NCBI GenBank assembly: GCA_001584585.1
Contig: LSYV01000012.1
Span: forward strand, 1,413,601 to 1,433,603
Source: Gonium pectorale
Taxonomy: Eukaryota > Chlorophyta > Chlorophyceae > Chlamydomonadales > Volvocaceae
Direction of reading: 5' to 3'
Length of the DNA stretch: 20,003 bases
Part shown: positions 10,140-19,100 of the stretch, piece after piece
Position numbering within the stretch: the stretch's first letter is position 1
Layout: each line of letters begins with the position of its first letter
The notes under the pieces: generated by a model
The model's database searches: none
Told to the model about the DNA's origin: nothing
What the model saw: the letters and a program-made list of their open reading frames with translations, nothing else
Made by a program: the position numbers and the translations under genes

Positions 10140-11557
10140 TGTCAAGCATGGTTCCACTGCGTTGTTCCCCCTGGGTTTCTTTCCGTTCACGGGGCACGGA
10201 CCTCAGTCCGATAAATGCCGCCCTCCGAGTTCACTGCCCGTGCACCGCTTCGAGGCCAGGAATGGCCGGCCCTCGGGCAGGCAGCCTTTTAGTGGGGTAC
10301 GCGCCACACACACACAAGTGGCGGTAGGCCACTCCCATCACTCCTCGTCATCCTCCAGTCATCAAAGAGCGCTTGATTGCAACTATTGCCATACATACAA
10401 CTTCAGCCTGGGTTAAGGCCGTCCGCCAGCTCCATGCTGCCTAAGCAGTGCACAGCAGCACGCTCCGAACGCCGGCAAGACGTACACGGGTGACACAAAA
10501 TGTGCTCTCCGTCGTCGATGCATCTGTGGCTCTGTGCTCATGATGGTTCCATGCCCAGTCACCGCCGAGCACGCGCACCGCTAAGACATTGCCCGCGCAC
10601 CGACACCGACACCCACACTCGTACAAGATGCATGCGAGGGGTCAGATCACCGCCCGGTGGCCGGCCAGGCCCAGCTTCAGTCCAGCTGCCGTGCGCGCAC
10701 AACGCGGCGACCAGGCAAGGCGACCCCCGCCGCCCCCTCCCCCCCCCGACAAGACCGCCCCAAGACCGTCGCCGCCGCTCCGACCTCAAGCTCGCCACCT
10801 CGGTATGGGCGCCTCGGACGCAGGCGTTTACGCCGGCACACCGGACGCTGTCCCTAGTCAACAACGTCATGCCCTCGGACTGTTTGCGCCCCCCCCCGCC
10901 CGCCGGGAGCCGCCCGGGCAGGGCGGGGCGGGGCACCGTCTCGGAGGCAACCGTACCCACGGGTGTATGCAAGGCGCCACCCGGCGTGCCCCTGGGCCAG
11001 CGCCCCTGCTCTTCCGCACGCCTCCCACCACCCTCTTCCACCCCTGCTGGGCACTGCCCAAGCCGCCGCCCCGCAGGCGCACGCAGGGGCGGTCTCCACA
11101 GGCGCACAGCGCTACGCCGTTGACCGCGTGCCGGAGGGCCGGCCATCCATGCGGGCAGGAGCCCGGCACACCACACCTCCGCGCCGCGCTTGCTGCCTGT
11201 CCGGCCGCCCGCCAGCCGTGCCGCTGCAGTCCTACCCGGTCGCCGCCCGGTCGCCCAGCTGCCGCCCGGCGCCTACTTAGCGCCCCGAAGCGTCCGCAGG
11301 ACACGGCGGCCTGCCCACCAGGCAGGGCCGGGCGGGGCGGAGCGGCGCGTCGGCGCATCGGAAGCGGGAGCGCCGCGCATTCTCCTGCCGCCCACACCTG
11401 CCAGTGCCAGTGCCAGTGCAGCGGGCGCCTCAAGTGCCCCGCAGCCCATCGGCTCTCGCTACGCTCACAACGCCGCCGCCTGCACAGGCAGCGCCCTCCC
11501 GCTGCGGAGGCGGCTCGCTCAGCCGCCGCGCCGCCGGCAACACCTGCTGTCCGCCGC
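10140..11557 (-). other. Probable 3' UTR/spacer of the SRPBCC gene
   Basis: It lies directly after the stop codon of the minus-strand gene. Long plus-strand frames here (for example 10589-11764) are Pro/Arg/Ala-rich, overlap long frames on the other strand, and carry no domain or convincing splice sites; they look like GC-rich non-coding DNA. A short tandem of GCCAGT units lies near 11,400. Confidence 0.4.
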
Positions 11558-14263
11558 CTAGGCCGCAGCCGCCTTCTCGGTTGCCTTCTCCTCCTGCCCC
11601 TGCCCCTGCTGGGAGGTGACGTACTCACGGAACCGCTCCATGTCCTTTTGGATGATGCCCTCCACCAGAGGGGTCAGCGCCTGTGTGTGCGGTGGGGGGC
11701 AACCGGGCCAAGGGGGTGCGGAGACGTAGGAGACCACACGAAGAGGAGGGGAAAGCGCTGCTAGCTCTTCGGCGTAACCGACGATGCCGTTAACGCGGAC
11801 GCGGGGTGCGCGCCGGGTGCGGGCAAAGATGGCCGGCCGGCGCCTTGGAGCGCGACAGCAAAGCTGGCGGATAGAAGCCCAGCTACCGTGGCGGAGAAGC
11901 GGGGCCTGGGCGGGGTACGGCGGCGCGCGTGCTACCGTAGCGAAGCAGGGTGCATGCGGCACGCCGCCGAGTGATAAGGCTCCCAACGGCTACCGGCACG
12001 CTGCTCGTCAACCTCCGCCCCAGCGCCTGCTGCCTGCTGGCGCGAGGGTGTGCTGGCAGCGCGCGCATCGCCCGTGTCCGCCGTTCCATTCCATTCCGCT
12101 CCTCACGTTTGCAAAGGGCACCAGCACGTCCGGCACCTCGTAAGAGATGATGAGCGTGATGGCGCAGCTGCCGGGGGAGGTGCGCGAGAACTTGATCTGG
12201 CCACGGTTCTGGATCTCCAGGCCTGCGATGCATCGGGTGGGGCCGGCAAGCGGCAAGGTCAAGGGGAGCAGCAGGAGCGAGCGAGCGGGGACATGGGCCG
12301 TCCGATGCGGCCGTGACGCGGCTGGCCCTCACGCCGTCCAGGTATGGCGGACAGTCACTCTCAGGACCCCGAGGCGGGGGCGGCGGGGGCCTTGCGCCCG
12401 GCGGCCCCGCCTCAAACGGTACCGCAGCGGACGTTTGACGCTCGACGGCACACGGCGCTGAGGCAGCGTGAAGGACCAATCTGAACAATCGGCAAGGGCA
12501 GCGGTCCAGCAGCATGTGCAGCTCCCCTGGAAGGGACGGGGCCGGCGCCCCGCCAGGAGTCAGCTCCCCTCAGCGGACCCTCGGACACACCTAACGACGC
12601 GGAGCCGCGCTCCGAGACCCAGTGGATCTTGCTGTTCTTGACGGGGGGCAGGTTGCGCGCCAGCCAGGAGAACTCCCAGTCGCGGCCAAATTGGTGCGTC
12701 GCGAGAGTCCACCGGGACAGCCGGGGGTCCTTCTCAAGCACCTGGGTGGGGGCAGGGGGGGGCATGGGGGGGCGGGGGGAGCGGGGGAGCGGCAGGTAGG
12801 TAGGGCCGCGGGGTGCAGTGCGCGGTGTGAGCCACCGGTAAGGGGCGTGGGCCGGAGGACGCGGGTGATCGGGTGATCGGGGGGTAACGTGCCGTCTCCA
12901 GGAACGCAGCAGCGGACACGCATGCATGAGGGGGCGCGATGCGGGTCACCACCATGGCTCAAGCAGCCCATCAGCTGCTCACGGGCGCAGATGTGCGTCG
13001 GCGTCACGGGTCGGGAGCCGGGGCACGCGTCTCGATACGTACCCGGAGCCTTCCCAGACCGGCACGGCGGGAATTCCTGCCGCTTACCGGTACCGGCGCA
13101 TACTTAGCTACGTACGTACGTACGTACGTACGTGTGGACTGCCTGGTTTCCAACGTTGGCCTCCCCGTGCAGCCCGACAGGGCCCAAACGCCGATGCAGC
13201 TCTTACAGCAGCAGTAGGGGGCGGATGGGTCCGCAGCCCCGCACCCAGGCGACCGGAGGACGATGGGCGCAGGGCCATGCGTGGGTGGGCTGGCGTGCGC
13301 TGGCCAGGCCAACCCCGATGCTGCCGACTGCCCGTGGCCCAGTTGACCGTAGCCCGGGGGCCAGTCGCCGGACCAGGCACAGGGTGACACGGGCAGCGGG
13401 GCGAGAGGCAGGAGCCGAGCCCCCACGGGGCAGGCACTGGCGCGGTGTGAGCGGGCACGGGACAGGCGTGGCGCGCTGAGCCTGGCCGCGCACGGCGCAC
13501 CTTGACGGACTTGATCCACGGCATCCACTGCGGGATGCGCTCCCGGTCGTCCCACAGCGGCCAGCACGCCTCCAGCGGCGCCGGCACCTCAATGCTCGCC
13601 CTGCGCCAGTCGAGAGGGCGCGATGAGGAATGGACGGGCACGTGAGATGGCAGCGCTCGGTGGCTGCGGCAGCTCGTGCGCCCATAGTAGGAGTGAGCAG
13701 GACTTGGAGTACCGTGGGCATGTGATTGGCGGGAGTGTGCGCGTATTGTAACCTGAGCTACGCCAGGCCGTGCACATGGTCCCCCACTGGGAGACGTGGC
13801 ATGCCTGCTTGGAAGCCCGACCGTTGGCCCGCCTGACCATGCAGACCCGTCAAGCCCGTCAAGCCGATCTCCTCCACCACTTTCTGCTCAACCCACGCGC
13901 GTACACCTTACTTGTTCTCCAGCCACTGCGCCATGCTCCAGCGCATCGAGCCGTTATTCGGCACGTTCCCTAGCCCCCGACCGCTGAAAGACGTTTTGCC
14001 ATGTATACCTGCAGAGCGCGACCGGTCAGCACATGTATCTAGGGCTCGGGACGGGCACGCAACATCCCCACGATACCCACCGGCCGCTCTCCGTGGCCGC
14101 AGCACCGAGCTAGCGCCATTCTTCGCCTGTAGCGACGGACCGCGGTTTGTGACCGTGATCGCTCGCGAGCGGTCATTGACGCTTCACGACCACCCAAACG
14201 CACCGAGTGCGGCCGCTGGAGAACCGTGGAGGATGATGAGCTCGCGAGCACCGCAAGCGGCAT
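11558..14263 (-). CDS. Chloroplast SRPBCC (polyketide cyclase/START-like) protein
   Basis: Six exons in minus order: 14263-14077, 14008-13912, 13600-13501, 12741-12591, 12222-12107, 11680-11558 (TAG), giving 257 aa. Residues 1 to about 62 are Ser/Arg/Ala-rich with almost no acidic residues at the very start (MPLAVLASSSSSTVLQRPHS), like a chloroplast transit peptide. From residue 84 the protein follows the plant/cyanobacterial polyketide cyclase/dehydrase lipid-transport family: MRWSMAQWLENK, IEVPAPLEACWPLWDDRERI, PQWMPWIKSVKVLEKD, FGRDWEFSWLARNLPPVKNS, KIHWVSERG, ISYEVPDVLVPFANALTPLV, DMERFREYV. These folds bind hydrophobic ligands in a helix-grip pocket; the ligand of this family is not known to me. 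Exons 3-6 join with perfect phase. The join of exons 1 and 2 (G|GTATCG donor, 68-nt intron) is the least certain; a GTGCGT at about 14,203 is an alternative donor, but it does not preserve frame with the acceptors I saw. Confidence 0.85.
13109..13133. repeat. (TACG)n microsatellite
   Basis: Six TACG units plus one T, a self-complementary repeat, inside the 759-nt third intron of the SRPBCC gene (12742-13500). Every unit is its own inverted repeat, so the tract can form a cruciform or hairpin and should be length-polymorphic. Confidence 0.8.
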
Positions 14264-14392
14264 GGCGCAACCTCACTTAACGCACACAACTTAGTTCTGC
14301 AAGTGCAAGCTGGTCGCTGGGAACGTCTAGAAGAAGCAGTGATATCGGTCCAAAGCTGACAGAGTAGTTTCCTATATGCTACTGTAGTTGTA

Positions 14393-14400
14393 CTATATAG
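14393..14400 (-). promoter_or_regulatory. TATA-like CTATATAG upstream of the SRPBCC gene
   Basis: The palindromic octamer CTATATAG lies 130 nt upstream of the minus-strand ATG at 14263, in a locally less GC-rich stretch. A transcription start about 30 nt downstream would leave a 5' UTR of about 100 nt. The same octamer precedes the divergent gene at 16093. Confidence 0.35.
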
Positions 14401-14430
14401 AGGCGTTCGGCAGGCGTGGTTCCAACAGCA

Positions 14431-14466
14431 AGCAAACCGTGGGTTCCGGAAAACCCACGCTTTGCT
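14431..14466. repeat. Inverted repeat, 15-nt arms, 6-nt loop
   Basis: Left arm AGCAAACCGTGGGTT (14431-14445), loop CCGGAA, right arm AACCCACGCTTTGCT (14452-14466). One mismatch in 15 pairs. It sits about 170 nt upstream of the SRPBCC start codon, just beyond the TATA-like box, so it is outside the predicted transcript. Confidence 0.75.
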
Positions 14467-15422
14467 CTACCTACGACAGTCAGAGGCATAGCTATGTCCT
14501 CCCGCTGGCTTTTGCGCCGACAGCTCCATGGCTTGTTCCTTCCAGGCATGCGATGCTATGCGCCGCACATGCCGACACAGTTCCTGCTGCAGCGAGGCCA
14601 GAAGGGGGATTAGCAGGTGGCAGCACTTGCGAGCCATCCGGAACTTCTCGTGAAAGCGCGGTCAACACCGTGGACCTCGCCGACAGTCTGGATACCGGCA
14701 GTCTGGACACCGCGGCAATCGGAAAAGCGTCCCGCTGTCGGGGCCCTCTCACGCAAGGAAACAGGGAGCGAGCCGCATGGAAGCAACAGGCAAGGCAGGA
14801 GTGGGCAGGGGCGGAGGGCAGGGGGTTTCTATATCCTCGACCGAGGAAGAGCACCGGATCCGCCGTGGCGGGCTGCGGCGGCCTGCAGGCGGTGCGGTGC
14901 GGTGCAGGGGCTAGCAGCAATGCGTTTGGCGGCTGAAGCCCCGCCGCAGGCCGTCGGCGTCCAGGCGGCGGTGCTGAACGGTGATGTGGGCTGGAGGGCG
15001 CCAAGTCACGCTCGGGTTTATGTGACGTGCGCATGCTGCCGAGCGATCGTCTGGACACCCAGCACCGCCTACTGCGCCCTGACCCTGGGTGCCACGATAA
15101 GCCACGGCGCACTCCCTTAGAAGCCGCGTGCTTCTCTGCCGTCTGCCCTTTACCTGCCCCGGGCGGGGGGGAGGGCCACCGGGCCTGACCATCTGGCGGT
15201 GACGCATCGCGATATCAAGCGATGACCTCGTGAACCTCCAACGCGCACTCGCCTCCCTACAGTGCATGGGCATGCCGTCCCAAAATGTTGTAGGCTTTCG
15301 AGCTGGCGCACATGCGCGATATGCCCCTGGCGACGCCTTGTTCTGGCGGGGCGTCGGTCGGCGACGTACGGTCCCGATGGCCGAAGGGGCGCTCTTTCGC
15401 AGGGCACCGAGACAACAACACG

Positions 15423-15438
15423 CAACATAGCTATGTTG
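15423..15438. repeat. 16-bp perfect palindrome CAACATAGCTATGTTG
   Basis: Perfect dyad without spacer inside the unexplained spacer. It could be a dimeric protein-binding site or part of a decayed element; nothing else supports either. Confidence 0.6.
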
Positions 15439-15697
15439 TGCGGCTGCGGCTGCATATCGTAGCCTACGATCTGCTGCACCGCCTCTATCCACGTCTCTTT
15501 GGGTCACTCCTGGACACCAGTCCGCCTGCTTTCGCCATCGGTCGATCTCACCAGCGCTGGTATGCAGGCCGATGAGTCCCAGCCGGCGACGAACTGAGGT
15601 GCGCAGCAGCTACGCGGCGCTTGTCAACGAGGTACTGGTTTTTTGGGGCAGCCCCGCGTGGCCCAAGTTGCCGGCCAATCGTCAGGCGCTGATCCAT

Positions 15698-15712
15698 GTC
15701 ATTTGAAATGAC
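15698..15712. repeat. Short inverted repeat GTCATTT-G-AAATGAC
   Basis: Seven-base perfect arms around a single G, within the minus frame that encodes VVISNDMDQRL. Probably coincidental to coding-like sequence, recorded because it is close to the 16-bp palindrome. Confidence 0.4.
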
Positions 15713-16092
15713 AACGCGCCCCAAAGCCCCTGCCGTCGAAAGCACCGAGGGCGCGGCAACGTTGGCAAGATATTTCGGGCGTGGACGGCGTCTCCTGAGA
15801 TCGCCCTTAGCTTCGACCACACTGGAGTCCGAATTGTGCGTGCTACAGGATGCTCCTTCGCGCGGCTGTCCATGAGGAGCGTTGCGTTTGTACCCCCCAA
15901 CCTGGGTCGCGACCCGCGGGACGCTCTTGCCTTGCACTCCTTGCAGGTGCCGAGCCTCGGGAACCGGCCCTGAGCCCAGCAAGTGCCAGCCCGCGTAGGT
16001 GCGGATCGGTGGTGCCGGCTGGATCATGCTGGATGCGAGACGCTGGGCCCCGGGGTCTCGCGCGGGGGTCGGCGGCGGTCACTTAATTCCAG

Positions 16093-16100
16093 CTATATAG
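16093..16100 (+). promoter_or_regulatory. TATA-like CTATATAG before the membrane-protein gene
   Basis: CTATATAG lies 40 nt before the ATG at 16140 and 91 nt before the ATG at 16191, in a short AT-rich stretch (about 16,085-16,130). If it is a TATA box, transcription would start near 16,125, which argues that the first coding exon begins in this window. Confidence 0.4.
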
Positions 16101-16139
16101 ATACATAGATATGTTATACTCATAAATGCGTTGTTTGGG

Positions 16140-19100
16140 ATGCGCTGTGGGTTTGCACGCTGGCCTCGTGCGGCTGGGCGTCGTTGCGCCATGTTGCGCA
16201 ACGGAATCATAAACAGCAACCCATCAGATGGCGTTCCCGCTCTCCGCTTCTTGGCAGCGCACCCCGCGTCACGAACTGTCGTCGTCCCGTGCTGCGCACC
16301 GCAGGTCCCGGGGGGGGCGGCGGTCCTCGCCGCCGTCCGCTCCGCGACGGCTGCGCAGCTGCCTTCCTGGGCGCTGGGGATGGGGGCCTGGTCTCTGGCG
16401 ACTGGTTCGCTCATCGTCCGCGCGGCCGTGGTGCGCCAGATCCGCGCGGTGAGCCATGTTGGGGTTTGTCGGGAGGATGGGGCCGTGGAATGGCCCGTGG
16501 GGGGGCCGTGGAATGGCCCGTTGGGGGGCCGTGGAAGGGGCGGGCCCCCGGCCATTCCGGAACTGGCCCGGCATTGCGGAGGGGTAACGTTGGCTCTGGT
16601 GTGTGGCCCTGTCCCCCGCACACGCCGTGCTTCTTTTGTCATCGGCTGCTGTGGATTATCCCTGAGTGTGCGCGTATGCTGCGCCAGCCCAGATGCGTAT
16701 ACCGTACGGGCAGGCGAGGGTGCGCCGTATCTCAGCGCCAACCAGCCCATGCCGCGCTGCTCGCCCCCCGCCGTCCGCAGGCGCTGAAGGGCGGACCCGC
16801 GGCGGCGACAGCGTCCCGCAACGACCAGGTCCCCAAGCCCCGGCTGCGCACGCTGATGTGGGCGCTGGCGACGCGCATGGTGGGTCCCCGGCCGGGCGAC
16901 CCGCGGGTCGGTCGAGCAGCCCGTGCACCCGTGTTCCGACACGCACGACTTTGCACCCACCCACCCACCCACCCACCCACCCACCCGAGCAGTTCTTTGC
17001 CCGGCGCTGGGTTCTGGTGATGCTGGTCCTGGAGCTGCTGCTGGCCAAGGGTGCCTACCTGCTCGTCTCGGCAGCCAGCCTCACGGCCTGGCAGGCGAGT
17101 TGCGGAGTTTGCGCACTTGTTTCACGCACGAGTCCTGGATCATTTGAATGAATGACCGTTGACCGTGGCCCATCATTTTCCTCTTCCGGCTTTGTAACAA
17201 TCTCCCTGGCATGGCCTGTCCCGGCCTTGACGGCTCTGACAGGCGGCCCTAGCCATCCTGGTGGCCACCGCCTTCTCCGTGCTGCCCGACGTCGTGCTGC
17301 TGCGCGCCGCGCCGGCGGCGCCGCCTTCCGCGACCGCCGCCACGTCTCTGGCCGATGGCGCCGGCGGCGACGCGCGGACGCCCAATGCGGCGCCGGCGGC
17401 GGCACCGTCGTCTGCTACCGCAGCCGTGCGGAATACGGTCGGTGCCATCGCCGCCACCGATGGTGCCGTCTCTGCAGCCGATGGCCGCACCTCCATCGGT
17501 CCTGACCGAGCCTTACCGGGCATTCTTGACGGCGCCGGCGTCAGCGGGTCACGCGACTTGGTGCTTAGGCTGCGCTCCGAGGACGGTGTAGGGTCCTTCA
17601 TCTCCGGCGTGACGTCATCCGCCACCGTCGCCTCCATCCGGAGCCTAAGCACCCAGAGCATCCACAGCAGCACACTGAGCTGCGCCGCCAGTAACGCCAG
17701 CACCGCCGCTGGCAGCTGCGGCAGCATCGTCACGGCGGGCGCGCTGCCTGCATTGGCGGCGCCGGCGGACGGACCCGCGGGTTTGCTGTGGCAGGGAGAG
17801 CAGCAGCGGCAGGCTCGCCAGGCCGCATCGCTGCTGCCGCTTCCGCCGCCGGCTGAGGCGCCGCCGCAGGAGGGGGGCTGCGGCCTGGCGCCGCCGCATG
17901 GGGTGCAGGCTCTGGTGCGGATCCCATCGCCCAACTCGACAATGGACTTTGACAGCGGCCCGAACAGCGCGCTTCTCTCAGCGGCGGCGGCCGCCGCCGC
18001 GGCCGCCTTTAGCGCCACCAGGGCACCCGCCGTCGCCTCCACCTCCGCGGCGCAGGTTCCGGCGCGTGAGCCGGAACCGCTGGCGGTGGCGGTGGCGGCG
18101 GCGGCGGCGAGCGGCGTGCGCCGCACGGAGGAGGCGGGGGGCTTCCTGGACATCCACCACCGCCGCGGCGGCGCTGCCGCCACCGACGGCAGCAGCGGTA
18201 GCGCTGGCGGCCGCATCGACGGTGGCGGGCGAGTGCGTAGGTCCGGCATGTCCCATTACGCGGCCCCTGCCCGGGACTCTGGCGACCACAACAAGTGGCC
18301 TGCTGACGCCGGCGCCACCCCAGCCTCTGCGTCTGCGCCGCTAACCCAGCTGAACCCCCCGCTGGCCAAGTGCGTGCCTTTGGACTGCCGCCCCGACTCC
18401 CCGGGTAGCCGGCAGCAAGTCCCGCCCGTCGTCGCCGTCGCTGCCGCCGCAGCACGTGCAGCCGTGCCTGCAGCGCCCAGCAGCAACACTGCCACGGTGA
18501 CCGACCTGGCGGCGGTGGCGGGGCCGCAGCCGCCGCCAGCCGCCAGCATCTGTTCCATCCGGCGTCTCGCGGTGCCGTCGCTCCTTGTCAGACGACCGGC
18601 GGCGGCCGCCGCGACGGGCGGCGGCGGGCTGGTGCGGGTCGGCAGCAGCGCCCCCGGCAAGCTGGGCGGCGGCTGCGACGGCGACTCCATGGACGCCCTG
18701 GCATTGGGCGCCACCGGCGTCGGCGGCGCTGCTGTTCTGGGGTCGGTGCGTGCGGCGCCAATGGCCATCCGCGGCAGCGGCGGGGGCGGCGGCAGTGTGC
18801 TGCCGGCGCCCTACCGGGCCATCACGCGGGCGCGGCTCGTGAGCGTCAAGGTGGGGCTTTGCGCGGGGGCCGGGGGGCAGTGCGAGGTTGGTGCGGGGGG
18901 TGGGTGGCGCGCGTCCACAATGTGCGTTTGAAAATGTTTGCGGTCGCGGGCGCGGGGGACGTGCGCCGTGGCTTGGACGCCTTCGGCGCCAGGCATGGAT
19001 GGCCCCTCCGCCAGCCAGCCACTCCCGTCCCGAGGCCGGGAGCAGAACTGGCGGCCTGTATGCGTGACCTCATTACTAAAGCCCGACTGTAACGCCGACT

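Larger units (their letters stand above)
14264..16092. other. Divergent spacer with unexplained ORF fragments
   Basis: The spacer lies between the starts of the SRPBCC gene (minus) and the membrane-protein gene (plus). Besides the elements listed separately, three frames look less random than their surroundings: plus 15230-15430 (ends RRRTVPMAEGALFRRAPRQQ, HAT), minus 15548-16027 (contains VVISNDMDQRLTIGRQLG and KNQYLVDKRRVAAAH) and an overlapping minus frame 15682-15900. They could be decayed transposon coding sequence or unrecognised exons; I do not recognise a family. Confidence 0.4.

Noticed and set aside
10589..11764. 391-aa plus-strand ORF
   Set aside because: Pro/Arg-rich, no motifs, runs across the last exon of the SRPBCC gene on the other strand and has competing long frames.
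13746..13750. Plus-strand TGTAA
   Set aside because: It is antisense within an intron of the minus-strand SRPBCC gene, and 5 kb from the cyclin stop.
14492..15112. 206-aa minus-strand ORF in the divergent spacer
   Set aside because: Compositionally biased (Arg/Pro/Ala/Ser), not linked by splice sites to a neighbour, no family resemblance.
17173..18249. 358-aa minus-strand ORF across exon 4 of the membrane gene
   Set aside because: Antisense of GC-rich Ala/Gly codons stays open by chance; the plus frame continues across several in-phase splice junctions.
19088..19092. TGTAA in the last visible intron of the membrane gene
   Set aside because: It lies 22 nt before a good acceptor, so it is more likely part of the branch-point region than a poly(A) signal.
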